Assembly (NCBI GenBank): GCA_946480965.1 | Contig: CAMLMI010000293.1 | Coordinates: 1 to 6,236 of the forward strand | Source: an uncultured Verrucomicrobiales bacterium | GTDB lineage: Bacteria > Verrucomicrobiota > Verrucomicrobiae > Limisphaerales > CANJSG01 | Direction: 5' to 3' | DNA: 6,236 bases | Shown: in pieces, positions 1-5,627 of the stretch | Layout: each line of letters begins with the position of its first letter | Position numbering within the stretch: the first letter of the stretch is position 1 | Program-made: the position numbers and the translations under genes | Notes under the pieces: model-generated | What the model was told of the DNA's origin: nothing | What the model saw: only the letters and a program-made list of their open reading frames with translations | Database searches by the model: none

Positions 1-1
1 G

Positions 2-124
2 GGAGCTGGGGTCTGGGGAACAAGAAGCATCGACGAAATCCCCGCCTACCTCCGCCCCCATCTCGCCGACTGGATCGAGGAAGCCAAACGCGCGGAGCTC
101 ATCCCGTCGAACCCGACCCGCTGA
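2..124 (+). CDS. C-terminal fragment of an unidentified protein
   Basis: An open frame runs from the left edge (first full codon at 2) to a TGA at 122-124, giving about 40 visible residues. The tail includes the stretch IDEIPAYLRPHLADWIEEAK and ends SNPTR. It reads as an amphipathic helix, and its codons favour G or C at the third position as in the neighbouring genes, so it is probably the true end of a gene that starts outside the window. The next gene starts 4 bp after the stop on the same strand, which suggests an operon. No family can be assigned from so short a piece. The first few residues (GAGVWGTR) may be linker or may not be coding. Confidence 0.5.
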   Translation, partial: GAGVWGTRSIDEIPAYLRPHLADWIEEAKRAELIPSNPTR

Positions 125-128
125 AGCC

Positions 129-1007
129 ATGCGCCGCTCTTCCTTGCTCTGGCCCGCCGTCCTCTTGCTCCTCGGCGGCGCGGTCTGGACCCACCAGCGA
201 AGCCGTTTGGGTGAACTCCAGGCCTCGTCAGCCAACCTCACCACCCGGCTCTCCGAGCGCCAGGGTGTCCAAGACGACTTAGAGCGACGTTTGAGCGTGG
301 CCGAAGCCGCCACCGCCGAAGCGGAGCGCGTCCGCACCTCCGCTTCCCTCGCCGCCAGCGACGCCGTTCGCCAGATCGACCAGTTGAGCGCGGCCCAGCA
401 GTTCGACCGCCCACCGGCCGAGCTGCCATCTTGGGAACCGGATTCGCCCTACGTCTGGTTGCGCAAGGACCAGTTGCCCCATCTGCCGTTCCAGTCCTTC
501 GATCAGGACGGAGCCTTGAACAACCGCCTTGTCGAGGTCTTGACCTTGGAGCCAGCAGAATCCCGCGCCCTCAACACCCGGCTCCAAACCATCGTCCGCC
601 ATTTCCAGAACTTGGAAGCCACCCACGTCGAAACCACGGACCAACATCTCGCGGGCATCGCCAACCAGGAAGGCACCCCGATCACCATCCTCGCCCATCC
701 ACCGGTCGAGGCTGGCCAAGCCGCCTCGGAAAAGTTCACCGCCGAGATCCGCCGGGTTCTCGGCGAACAACGATCCGAGCTGGTGCTCGGCAGCGGCGAG
801 GATTGGCTCAACTCCACCTTCGGGAATGGCGGCACCCAGCCTGCCACCTACTCCGTCCTTCTGCGCCCGAACGGCACCTACAATGTGGCCGTGAAACGTG
901 GCTGGGGCTGGATGAACACCACCGCGCCGGATTGGAAGACCCTGCAATACTACGTGCCGCCGTATCTGCTGCCGCACTTCACCGTGCTGAAACCGGCGGA
1001 ACCGTAG
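129..1007 (+). CDS. Membrane-anchored coiled-coil protein of unknown function
   Basis: This encodes 292 residues. Residues 1-5 are basic (MRRSS). Residues 6-20 form one hydrophobic segment (LLWPAVLLLLGGAVW), which is either an uncleaved signal anchor or a signal peptide without an obvious cleavage site. Residues 24-90 are rich in Leu, Glu, Ala and Arg with heptad-like spacing, suggesting a coiled coil or long helix. A Pro-rich hinge (92-106, including DRPPAELPSWEPDSPYVW) leads to a globular region at 107-290. That region has a helical part (127-165), a beta-rich part with TPITILAHPP (183-192), and an aromatic C-terminus (GWGWMNTT, LQYYVPPYLLPHF). The expected topology is an N-terminal anchor with the rest outside the cytoplasm. 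I do not recognise a catalytic motif or a named family. The ATG at 129 is chosen because it directly precedes the anchor. No Shine-Dalgarno is evident, and the upstream gene ends 4 bp before, so translational coupling is possible. Confidence 0.8.
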   Translation: MRRSSLLWPAVLLLLGGAVWTHQRSRLGELQASSANLTTRLSERQGVQDDLERRLSVAEAATAEAERVRTSASLAASDAVRQIDQLSAAQQFDRPPAELPSWEPDSPYVWLRKDQLPHLPFQSFDQDGALNNRLVEVLTLEPAESRALNTRLQTIVRHFQNLEATHVETTDQHLAGIANQEGTPITILAHPPVEAGQAASEKFTAEIRRVLGEQRSELVLGSGEDWLNSTFGNGGTQPATYSVLLRPNGTYNVAVKRGWGWMNTTAPDWKTLQYYVPPYLLPHFTVLKPAEP

Positions 1008-1170
1008 CACTCCGGCTTTAGCCCAAGAAACTCTGCCGGCATCCTGCGCGGTTCGACTTCCTCGCTTTGGAGCAACCGCGCATCCGCACGGAAACCCGAA
1101 GCCCGAAAGGCGACCGACGATCCGGGGAAAATCGGTTGCCCCGCGCTCCGAAGCCGCGTAGGCACACGCG

Positions 1171-2427
1171 ATGAATTTCGACAGTCCCGGCCAGCGCCCG
1201 CGTCCCACGCCGCGTCCCGCCGTGCCCAACCCGCCCCGCCCGAAAGGCCCGCCCGCCGGCGTGACCTGGCGCACGCCCTGGGTGCAGCTCAAGACCTTCA
1301 GCTACCACCCCACGATCTATCCCGCGATGATCCGCGCCGCCTCGACCGACGCCCGCGCCGGATCGCTGGTCAACATCTACAACAAGGAGAACGAACCCTT
1401 CGGCGTCGGCCTCTACAACCCCAAGGCCCGCGTCCCGCTCCGCGTCTATCAACACGGCGACGCCGCAGCCTCGGAAAGCGTCTTCGACTCGCTGCTCGAC
1501 CAGGCGCTGAACCTTCGGCTCGACACGTTGAAACTGCCTGCGGTGTCCGACGCCTTCCGTGTGGTCAGCTCCGACGGCGACAGCCTGAGCGGCCTGATCA
1601 TCGACAAGTTCGGCGACGTGCTCAGCGTGCAGGTCCACAGCCTCGGCATCTTCCAGCGGCTCGCCAATTGGCTGCCCAAGCTCCACGAGCGCCTCGGCAC
1701 GAAACGCTTCGTGCTCGAAGTGGACGATTTCATCGCCCAGGTGGAAGGCATCCAGCCGAAGAAACTGCCGCACGACGAAGTCCGCACCGTGAAGATCAAC
1801 GAGCACGGCGTCCGCTACGAAGTGGACTTCGCCGAGGGCCACAAGACCGGCTTCTTCTGCGACCAGCGCGACAACCGCCGCCGCTTCGCCGACTTCTGCG
1901 CCGGCAAACGCGTGCTCGATCTCTGCTGCTACACCGGCGGCTTCGCGCTCAACGCCAAGCTCACCGGCAAAGCCGCCGAAGTGACCGGCGTGGACCTCGA
2001 CGAGAAGGCCGTCGCCCAGGCCAAGCGCAACGCGAACCTGAACATGACGCGCATCGACTGGGTGCATTGCGACGCCTTCTCCTACGCCCGGCAGATGCAG
2101 CAGAACGCCCGCAAGTGGGACGTGGTGCTCTGCGACCCGCCCAAGCTGATCTTCGGCCGCGAAGACGCCTACGAGGGCATCCGGAAATACGAGGACTTGA
2201 ACACGCTGGCCGTGTCGCTGGTGGAACCCGGCGGCCTCTTCGTCACCTGCTCCTGCTCGGGCCAGTTGTCGGCGGAGGACTTCGAGCGCGCGGTCATCAA
2301 GGGCGCGCATCGTCTCAGCCGGAAGCTCCAGATCATCGACCGCACCGGAGCCGGCGGCGACCATCCCGTGCTGTCGAGCTGCCCCGAGAGCCGCTACCTC
2401 AAGCTGATCTGGGCAAGGGTGGTTTAG
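1171..2427 (+). CDS. rlmI: Class I SAM-dependent 23S rRNA (cytosine-C5) methyltransferase, RlmI type
   Basis: This 418-residue protein matches the RlmI family (E. coli RlmI is about 396 aa), which uses S-adenosylmethionine to methylate a cytosine of 23S rRNA. A PUA-like RNA-binding domain covers about residues 36-95 (TPWVQLKTFS to LRVYQHGD). A central domain follows, with GLIIDKFGD at 141-149. The Rossmann methyltransferase domain begins at the family hallmark GHKTGFFCDQRDNR (223-236). Motif I is VLDLCCYTGGFAL (248-260), the acidic loop is GVDLDEKAV (273-281), motif IV is CDPPK (321-325), and the TCSCSG block (359-364) carries the expected catalytic Cys362. The C-terminus DHPVLSSCPESRYLK (397-411) is also typical. 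Residues 1-30 are an extra Pro/Arg-rich extension. A GTG at 1261 (residue 31) is a possible alternative start, but codon use from 1171 looks coding. Only a weak TAGG lies 8 nt before the ATG. The exact target base is inferred from the family, so an RlmI paralogue with another target cannot be excluded. Confidence 0.9.
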   Translation: MNFDSPGQRPRPTPRPAVPNPPRPKGPPAGVTWRTPWVQLKTFSYHPTIYPAMIRAASTDARAGSLVNIYNKENEPFGVGLYNPKARVPLRVYQHGDAAASESVFDSLLDQALNLRLDTLKLPAVSDAFRVVSSDGDSLSGLIIDKFGDVLSVQVHSLGIFQRLANWLPKLHERLGTKRFVLEVDDFIAQVEGIQPKKLPHDEVRTVKINEHGVRYEVDFAEGHKTGFFCDQRDNRRRFADFCAGKRVLDLCCYTGGFALNAKLTGKAAEVTGVDLDEKAVAQAKRNANLNMTRIDWVHCDAFSYARQMQQNARKWDVVLCDPPKLIFGREDAYEGIRKYEDLNTLAVSLVEPGGLFVTCSCSGQLSAEDFERAVIKGAHRLSRKLQIIDRTGAGGDHPVLSSCPESRYLKLIWARVV

Positions 2428-2705
2428 AGTTCATTTCCAAACCGAGGAATGGAGGAAGCGGGCGCAGGTGAGGATGCAGCCACGCGAAGGTTGTTGCCAC
2501 TACCCGGCGACAACAGCCCAAGGGGCGCTTGATCCCTGCACGAAAGCATTGATGGCCTCCCGGCGCTGGCGGCGTTGGCGGCAGCTCCCTTTGCATCGGC
2601 AGCGCGGACTTTTTGCTTGTCGCCCTATCGTTTCTTCGGCCCATCGCTCCCCGCTCGCGCCTTTTCCAGCCGGCGAAGCCGCGGACCTTCCCGCGACCTT
2701 CCGGT
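2428..2705. other. Gene-free region between the rRNA methyltransferase and the purA promoter
   Basis: These 278 bp separate rlmI from the candidate purA promoter. An open frame crosses it, starting at 2468 and running into purA in another frame, but its translation is Arg/Ser/Pro-rich with no domain pattern, so I do not call a gene. The region contains a hairpin (2490-2514), a short GGCG/TGG-rich run around 2562-2582, and two copies of GACCTTCC (2684-2702). I see no tRNA and no insertion-sequence ends. It could hold a 3' untranslated region or a small RNA, but nothing here proves that. Confidence 0.5.
2490..2514 (+). other. 9-bp hairpin downstream of rlmI
   Basis: The left arm GTTGTTGCC (2490-2498) pairs with the right arm GGCGACAAC (2506-2514) over 9 positions with one G-U wobble, closing a 7-nt loop. 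It lies 62 bp after the rlmI stop. There is no T-run on either side, so it is not a classic intrinsic terminator. It may protect the 3' end of the mRNA or may be chance in GC-rich DNA. Confidence 0.35.
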
Positions 2706-2735
2706 TTGACACGTTCCTGTCACGGTCCCTAACGT
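2706..2735 (+). promoter_or_regulatory. Candidate sigma-70-type promoter for purA
   Basis: A perfect TTGACA -35 box (2706-2711) is followed after 18 bp by TAACGT (2730-2735). The latter keeps the three most conserved -10 positions (T1, A2, T6). Transcription would start at about 2741-2743, giving an untranslated leader of about 88 nt before the purA ATG. This start would fall right at the left arm of the leader hairpins. The call rests on motif match alone. Confidence 0.45.
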
Positions 2736-2742
2736 CTACCCG

Positions 2743-2782
2743 CAAAGACCGGCCGCAGACCCCGATTTGCTCGGGGTCTTTG
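2743..2782 (+). promoter_or_regulatory. Alternative (antiterminator-like) pairing in the purA leader
   Basis: CAAAGACC (2743-2750) is perfectly complementary to GGTCTTTG (2775-2782). The pairing continues inward with CCG (2753-2755) against CGG (2772-2774) after a 2-nt bulge, making about 11 bp. Its right arm uses bases 2772-2779, which also form the right arm of the terminator-like hairpin at 2757-2779, so the two structures cannot exist at once. The switch is possible because AGACC occurs twice, at 2746-2750 and 2757-2761. This geometry is typical of attenuators, but function is an inference. Confidence 0.35.
2757..2779 (+). terminator. Terminator-like hairpin 50 bp before purA
   Basis: AGACCCCGA (2757-2765) and TCGGGGTCT (2771-2779) form a perfect 9-bp stem with a TTTGC loop, followed by TTTGG. 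The stem is strong, but only T2779-T2781 are available as a U-tract, so intrinsic termination would be weak. It could end transcription arriving from upstream, or act as a conditional terminator inside the purA leader. The second option fits its position downstream of the candidate purA promoter. Confidence 0.45.
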
Positions 2783-2798
2783 GCTGTCCGGATTTGTC

Positions 2799-2813
2799 GC
2801 GGGAGAGGCCCGC
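2799..2813 (+). other. Small hairpin in the purA leader holding a GGGAGAGG sequence
   Basis: GCGGG (2799-2803) pairs with CCCGC (2809-2813) around the loop AGAGG. The purine-rich GGGAGAGG (2801-2808) looks like a Shine-Dalgarno but lies 21 nt before the purA ATG, too far for ordinary use. No better ribosome-binding site is seen nearer the start. Five base pairs in GC-rich DNA may be chance. Confidence 0.25.
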
Positions 2814-2829
2814 CAATTCGACCGATTTT

Positions 2830-4098
2830 ATGGCCAACACGATTCTCGTCGGCGCCCAGTGGGGCGACGAAGGCAAAGGCAAGATCATCGACGTCCTGAC
2901 CGAACAGGCCGACGTCGTGGTCCGCACCCAGGGCGGCAACAACGCCGGCCACACCGTCTGGGTCGGCAAGACCAAATACGTCCTCCACCTCATCCCCTCC
3001 GGCATTCTCTGGAAGGGCAAGACCAACGTCGTCGGCAACGGTGTCGTGGTCGATCCCGTCGCGCTCGTCGGCGAACTGGACGGTTTGGAGAAGCTCAAGG
3101 TCAACGTGGACGGCAAATTCTTCCTCAGCGAGACGGCCCACATCGTTCTGCCCTACCACCGCGAGCTCGACGCCCAGCGCGAAGTCCTCAAGGGCAAGAA
3201 CAAGATCGGCACCACCAAGCGCGGCATCGGCCCCGCCTACGGCGACAAGGTCGCCCGCGTCGGCCTGCGCATGATCGACCTGATCAAGCCGGAGCGCTTC
3301 GCCGCCAAGCTCAAGGAGCGCATCAAGGAGAACAACGCCGTCCTCAAGGCCCTCGGAGCCAAGCCGCTCTCCTACCAGAAGGTCCACGACGCCTACCGCG
3401 CGGCCGGCGACCGCCTCGCGCCCTACGTGACCAACACCGTCGTGCTGCTCCACCAGGCGATGCAGCAGGGCAAGGACATCCTCTTCGAGGGCGCACAGGG
3501 CACCTTCCTCGACATCGACCACGGCACCTATCCCTACGTGACTTCGTCCAACACCACGGCCGGCGGCGCCTGCACCGGTTCCGGCGTGGCCCCGCACCGC
3601 ATGGACCGCGTGGTCGGCGTGATGAAGGCCTACACCACCCGCGTCGGCGAAGGCCCCTTCCCCAGCGAAGACCAGGGCATCTCCGACATGCTCCACGGCA
3701 TGGGCCGGGAATTCGGCTCCACCACCGGCCGCGCCCGTCGTTGCGGCTGGATGGACACGGTCGTCACCCGCCACGCCGCGATGGTCAACGGCATCGACGA
3801 GATCGCCATCACCAACATCGACGGCCTCGACAGCCTGGAGACCATCCGGCTCGTGCTCAGCTACAAGCTCGACGGCAAACACATCGATTACCTCCCGAAC
3901 GATCTCGAAGACCTGGCCCGGGTGGAGCCGGTCTATGCCGAGTTCGAGGGCTGGCAGACGCCCACCGAGAAGATCACCGAATACAAGAAGCTCCCCGCCA
4001 AGTGCCGCGCCTACCTCAAGGCCGTCGCGGAACTGACCGGCGCGAATCTGACCATCGCCTCCGTCGGCCCCGGCCGCGAGCAGACGATGTTCCTGTGA
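2830..4098 (+). CDS. purA: Adenylosuccinate synthetase
   Basis: PurA joins IMP and aspartate with GTP hydrolysis to make adenylosuccinate, the first committed step from IMP to AMP. It is a cytoplasmic enzyme, normally a homodimer. The 422-residue length is close to the usual ~430. Signature GAQWGDEGKGK (8-18) contains the catalytic Asp13 and the GTP-binding loop. QGGNNAGHT (34-42) contains the catalytic His41. GTTKRGIGPAY (127-137), EGAQGTFLDIDHGTYPYVTS (220-239) and FGSTTGRARRCGW (295-307) are all present, and TNIDGLD (328-334) stands where the guanine-recognition loop is expected. No key residue appears missing. The ATG at 2830 is chosen because MANTILVGAQWG is the normal family N-terminus. 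The frame stays open upstream to a TTG at 2767, but that 21-residue extension would translate the leader hairpins and is unlikely. Codon use is strongly C/G-ending, as in a well-expressed gene. Regulation may involve the promoter and hairpins at 2706-2782. Confidence 0.98.
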   Translation: MANTILVGAQWGDEGKGKIIDVLTEQADVVVRTQGGNNAGHTVWVGKTKYVLHLIPSGILWKGKTNVVGNGVVVDPVALVGELDGLEKLKVNVDGKFFLSETAHIVLPYHRELDAQREVLKGKNKIGTTKRGIGPAYGDKVARVGLRMIDLIKPERFAAKLKERIKENNAVLKALGAKPLSYQKVHDAYRAAGDRLAPYVTNTVVLLHQAMQQGKDILFEGAQGTFLDIDHGTYPYVTSSNTTAGGACTGSGVAPHRMDRVVGVMKAYTTRVGEGPFPSEDQGISDMLHGMGREFGSTTGRARRCGWMDTVVTRHAAMVNGIDEIAITNIDGLDSLETIRLVLSYKLDGKHIDYLPNDLEDLARVEPVYAEFEGWQTPTEKITEYKKLPAKCRAYLKAVAELTGANLTIASVGPGREQTMFL

Positions 4099-4106
4099 GC
4101 CTTGAC

Positions 4107-4124
4107 CGTCCCGGAGCTTGGACG
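4107..4124. promoter_or_regulatory. Candidate operator and promoter of the toxin-antitoxin pair
   Basis: CGTCC (4107-4111) and GGACG (4120-4124) form an inverted repeat with an 8-bp centre, in the 40-bp gap before the antitoxin. It lies between a possible -35 (TTGACC, 4102-4107) and a weak -10 (GACACT, 4124-4129). Antitoxins of the Phd/YefM type usually bind such palindromes and repress their own operon. Transcription from this promoter would begin only a few bases before the antitoxin ATG. The half-sites are short, so this is tentative. Confidence 0.3.
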
Positions 4125-4138
4125 ACACTTCGCCACCC

Positions 4139-4363
4139 ATGAAAGCCGTGCCTGTCCGCAAGTTCTACGAAAACGCCGACGTGGTCGATGGCCTGTCGGC
4201 TGGCCAACAGATCGCCGTAACCGCCAAGGGGAAAACCCGCTTTGTGGTCACGAAATCCGGCGTTCCCCGCATGACGCGGAAGCTGGCCGAAGAACGGGCA
4301 GTCGGCGACAGCAGCGCGCCGTTGTTCGACGGAGTCTCCTTCCTGAAGAGCCTCAAAAGATGA
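4139..4363 (+). CDS. Phd/YefM-like antitoxin of a type II toxin-antitoxin pair
   Basis: This is a small protein of 74 residues. Its N-terminal part, with VPVRKFYENADVVDGLSAGQ (4-23) followed by IAVTAKGKTRFVVTKSG (25-41), has the helix-turn-strand-strand pattern of Phd/YefM antitoxins: a short strand and helix, then a 'G(K)xRFVV' hairpin. These dimerise and bind DNA. The C-terminal part (about 43-74, ending FDGVSFLKSLKR) is Lys/Arg-rich and is the likely toxin-neutralising segment. The stop codon overlaps the toxin start (ATGA, 4360-4363), the classic order and coupling of such pairs. The ATG at 4139 is preferred over an in-frame TTG at 4118, which has no usable ribosome-binding site. No Shine-Dalgarno precedes the ATG either. 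The antitoxin family is my best reading. The pairing with a PIN toxin is much surer than the exact antitoxin class. Confidence 0.75.
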   Translation: MKAVPVRKFYENADVVDGLSAGQQIAVTAKGKTRFVVTKSGVPRMTRKLAEERAVGDSSAPLFDGVSFLKSLKR

Positions 4364-4821
4364 GGATCTACGCGGACACTTCGTGGTGGCTGGCCTACAA
4401 GTGCCGCCGCGATCTGCATCACGCCGCCGCAGTCACGTTGTTCGACCGAAAACCGGATGCAACGGTGCTATGGACGCCTTGGCATCGCGTCGAAGTGTTC
4501 AACACCTTTCGGCAGGCCGAGAAATCCGGCCTGCTGGCGAAGGGTGAATCCCGACAGATCATCCGGCTGCTGGAACAGGAGGTTCGCCTGGGATATTGGC
4601 CGCATGTCGAATTCGATTGGACCGACGCCGTGCGCACCGCCTGCGAACTCGGCGCGGAACATTCCCTGAAAATGACGGTGCGCGGCATGGATCTCTTCCA
4701 TGTCGCCGTAGCCTCCGAACTCGGGGCCGATGCGTTTCTTTCTTTTGACGAAGACCAAAACCGACTGGCCACGGCTTCGGGCTTTCCCCTGGTCAAGCTG
4801 GCTTCTTCCAAGAGGCATTGA
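4360..4821 (+). CDS. PIN-domain toxin (VapC-like ribonuclease)
   Basis: This encodes 153 residues spanning one PIN domain. PIN toxins are Mg2+-dependent ribonucleases that cut tRNA, rRNA or mRNA and stop growth when not held by their antitoxin. The four expected acidic residues are visible: Asp6 in IYADTSWW, Glu45 in WHRVEVFNTF, Asp111 in RGMDLFHVAVASE, and Asp130 in FLSFDEDQNRLA. The active site therefore looks intact. The ATG at 4360 overlaps the antitoxin stop by four bases, suggesting translational coupling. The same frame is open further upstream (to 4102), but that would bury the antitoxin gene and lacks PIN similarity. uppS follows after 6 bp. The target RNA cannot be told from sequence. 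Confidence 0.92.
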   Translation: MRIYADTSWWLAYKCRRDLHHAAAVTLFDRKPDATVLWTPWHRVEVFNTFRQAEKSGLLAKGESRQIIRLLEQEVRLGYWPHVEFDWTDAVRTACELGAEHSLKMTVRGMDLFHVAVASELGADAFLSFDEDQNRLATASGFPLVKLASSKRH

Positions 4822-4827
4822 TTCCAA

Positions 4828-5562
4828 GTGAGCACCTCTCCCCAGCTTTCCGCCCAAGCCCTGGCCAATCTCCCCACCCATGTTGCCGTCATCATGGATG
4901 GCAACGGGCGTTGGGCGAAGCAGCGCGGGCTGCCGCGGGTCGAGGGGCATCGGAACGGCGTGGAGTCCGTCCGCACCATCGTCCGCTCCGCCGGCGAACT
5001 GGGGATCAAGTTCCTCACCCTCTATGCCTTCTCGGTCGAGAACTGGAACCGGCCCAAGGACGAGGTGGACACGTTGATGAAGTTCCTCGCCCGGTTCCTG
5101 AAGAACGAGATCGGCGAGCTGAACAAGAGCAACGTCCGGCTGGAAGCCATCGGGCAGATCTTGCGGTTGCCGGAGTTCGTCCAGGAACAGTTGGAGAAGA
5201 CCAAGGCGGCATTGGTCAAGAACAACGGCCTGACATTGATCCTCGCCCTCAGCTATGGCGGCCGCACCGAGATCGTGGAGGCCACCCGCGCCGTGGCCGA
5301 TAAGGTGAAGTCCGGCCAGCTCGATCCCGCCGAGATCACCGAGCGCGTCATCGCCGATCATCTCTACACCCGCCACTGGCCCGACCCGGATCTCCTGATC
5401 CGAACCAGCGGCGAAGTTCGCGTGAGCAATTTCCTCCTCTGGCAAATCAGCTACGCGGAGTTCGTGGTCACCGAGACGCTCTGGCCGGATTTCCGCAAGG
5501 CGCAGTTCCACGCCGCGCTGGAGGAATACGCCCGGCGCCACCGGCGCTTCGGCGGGGTTTGA
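4828..5562 (+). CDS. uppS: Undecaprenyl diphosphate synthase (cis-prenyltransferase)
   Basis: UppS extends farnesyl diphosphate with eight isopentenyl diphosphate units in cis, making the C55 lipid carrier used for peptidoglycan and other envelope polymers. It is a soluble or membrane-associated dimer. The 244 residues are near the usual ~250. HVAVIMDGNGRWAKQRG (18-34) holds the essential Asp24, and GHRNG follows at 40-44. YAFSVENWNRP (66-76), ALSYGGRTEI (140-149) and DPDLLIRTSGE (186-196) are all family blocks. SNFLLWQISYAEF (200-212) contains Glu211, the second metal ligand; Asp24 and Glu211 equal E. coli Asp26 and Glu213. The start is GTG at 4828, six bases after the toxin stop; AGAGG at 4811-4815 lies 12 nt upstream, inside the toxin gene. 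In many bacteria cdsA follows uppS. Here the next gene runs in the opposite direction, so that cluster is broken. Confidence 0.97.
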   Translation: MSTSPQLSAQALANLPTHVAVIMDGNGRWAKQRGLPRVEGHRNGVESVRTIVRSAGELGIKFLTLYAFSVENWNRPKDEVDTLMKFLARFLKNEIGELNKSNVRLEAIGQILRLPEFVQEQLEKTKAALVKNNGLTLILALSYGGRTEIVEATRAVADKVKSGQLDPAEITERVIADHLYTRHWPDPDLLIRTSGEVRVSNFLLWQISYAEFVVTETLWPDFRKAQFHAALEEYARRHRRFGGV

Positions 5563-5593
5563 TCGGGAGCCGTGGCGGCGAACGGGAGATCGC

Positions 5594-5627
5594 CGGAAAC
5601 GTCAGGGATGAGGCGACGGCGTTTCCG
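5594..5627. terminator. Possible hairpin between convergent uppS and the HEAT-like gene
   Basis: CGGAAACG (5594-5601) and CGTTTCCG (5620-5627) are perfectly complementary over 8 bp with an 18-nt loop. The site sits at the meeting point of two convergent genes, 31 bp after the uppS stop, and overlaps the last codons of the minus-strand gene. A long loop and the lack of a T-run make it a weak terminator candidate. A shared bidirectional stop is possible. Confidence 0.3.

Noticed and set aside
1008..1170. Possible terminator or promoter in the 163-bp gap before rlmI
   Set aside because: Only short CCGGC/GCCGG complementarity is present, with a long loop and no T-run, and no convincing -35/-10 pair was seen.
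1018..2364. Long minus-strand open frame (448 codons) opposite rlmI
   Set aside because: It is the antisense shadow of a GC-rich gene with C/G-ending codons. Its translation is a low-complexity Val/Asp/Glu/Ala/His mix with no domain, while the plus strand has full methyltransferase motifs.
2562..2582. GGCG/TGG-rich run as a tandem repeat
   Set aside because: It is too short and imperfect to separate from ordinary GC-rich sequence.
2767..2829. TTG start giving purA 21 extra residues
   Set aside because: The family N-terminus begins at MANTILVGAQWG (2830), and the extension would translate the terminator-like hairpin. There is no ribosome-binding site for the TTG.
2468..2899. Plus-strand open frame of 143 codons in the gap before purA
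   Set aside because: It overlaps the purA start in another frame, crosses the promoter and both leader hairpins, and its Arg/Ser/Pro-rich translation has no recognisable pattern.
2500..4161. Very long minus-strand open frame (553 codons) opposite purA
   Set aside because: Same antisense artefact: Gly/Val/Asp/Ala-rich translation with no motifs, and purA on the plus strand is unmistakable.
4102..4359. N-terminal extension of the PIN toxin frame to 4102
   Set aside because: It overlaps the whole antitoxin in another frame and has no PIN similarity. The MRIYADTS start at 4360 fits the family and the ATGA coupling.
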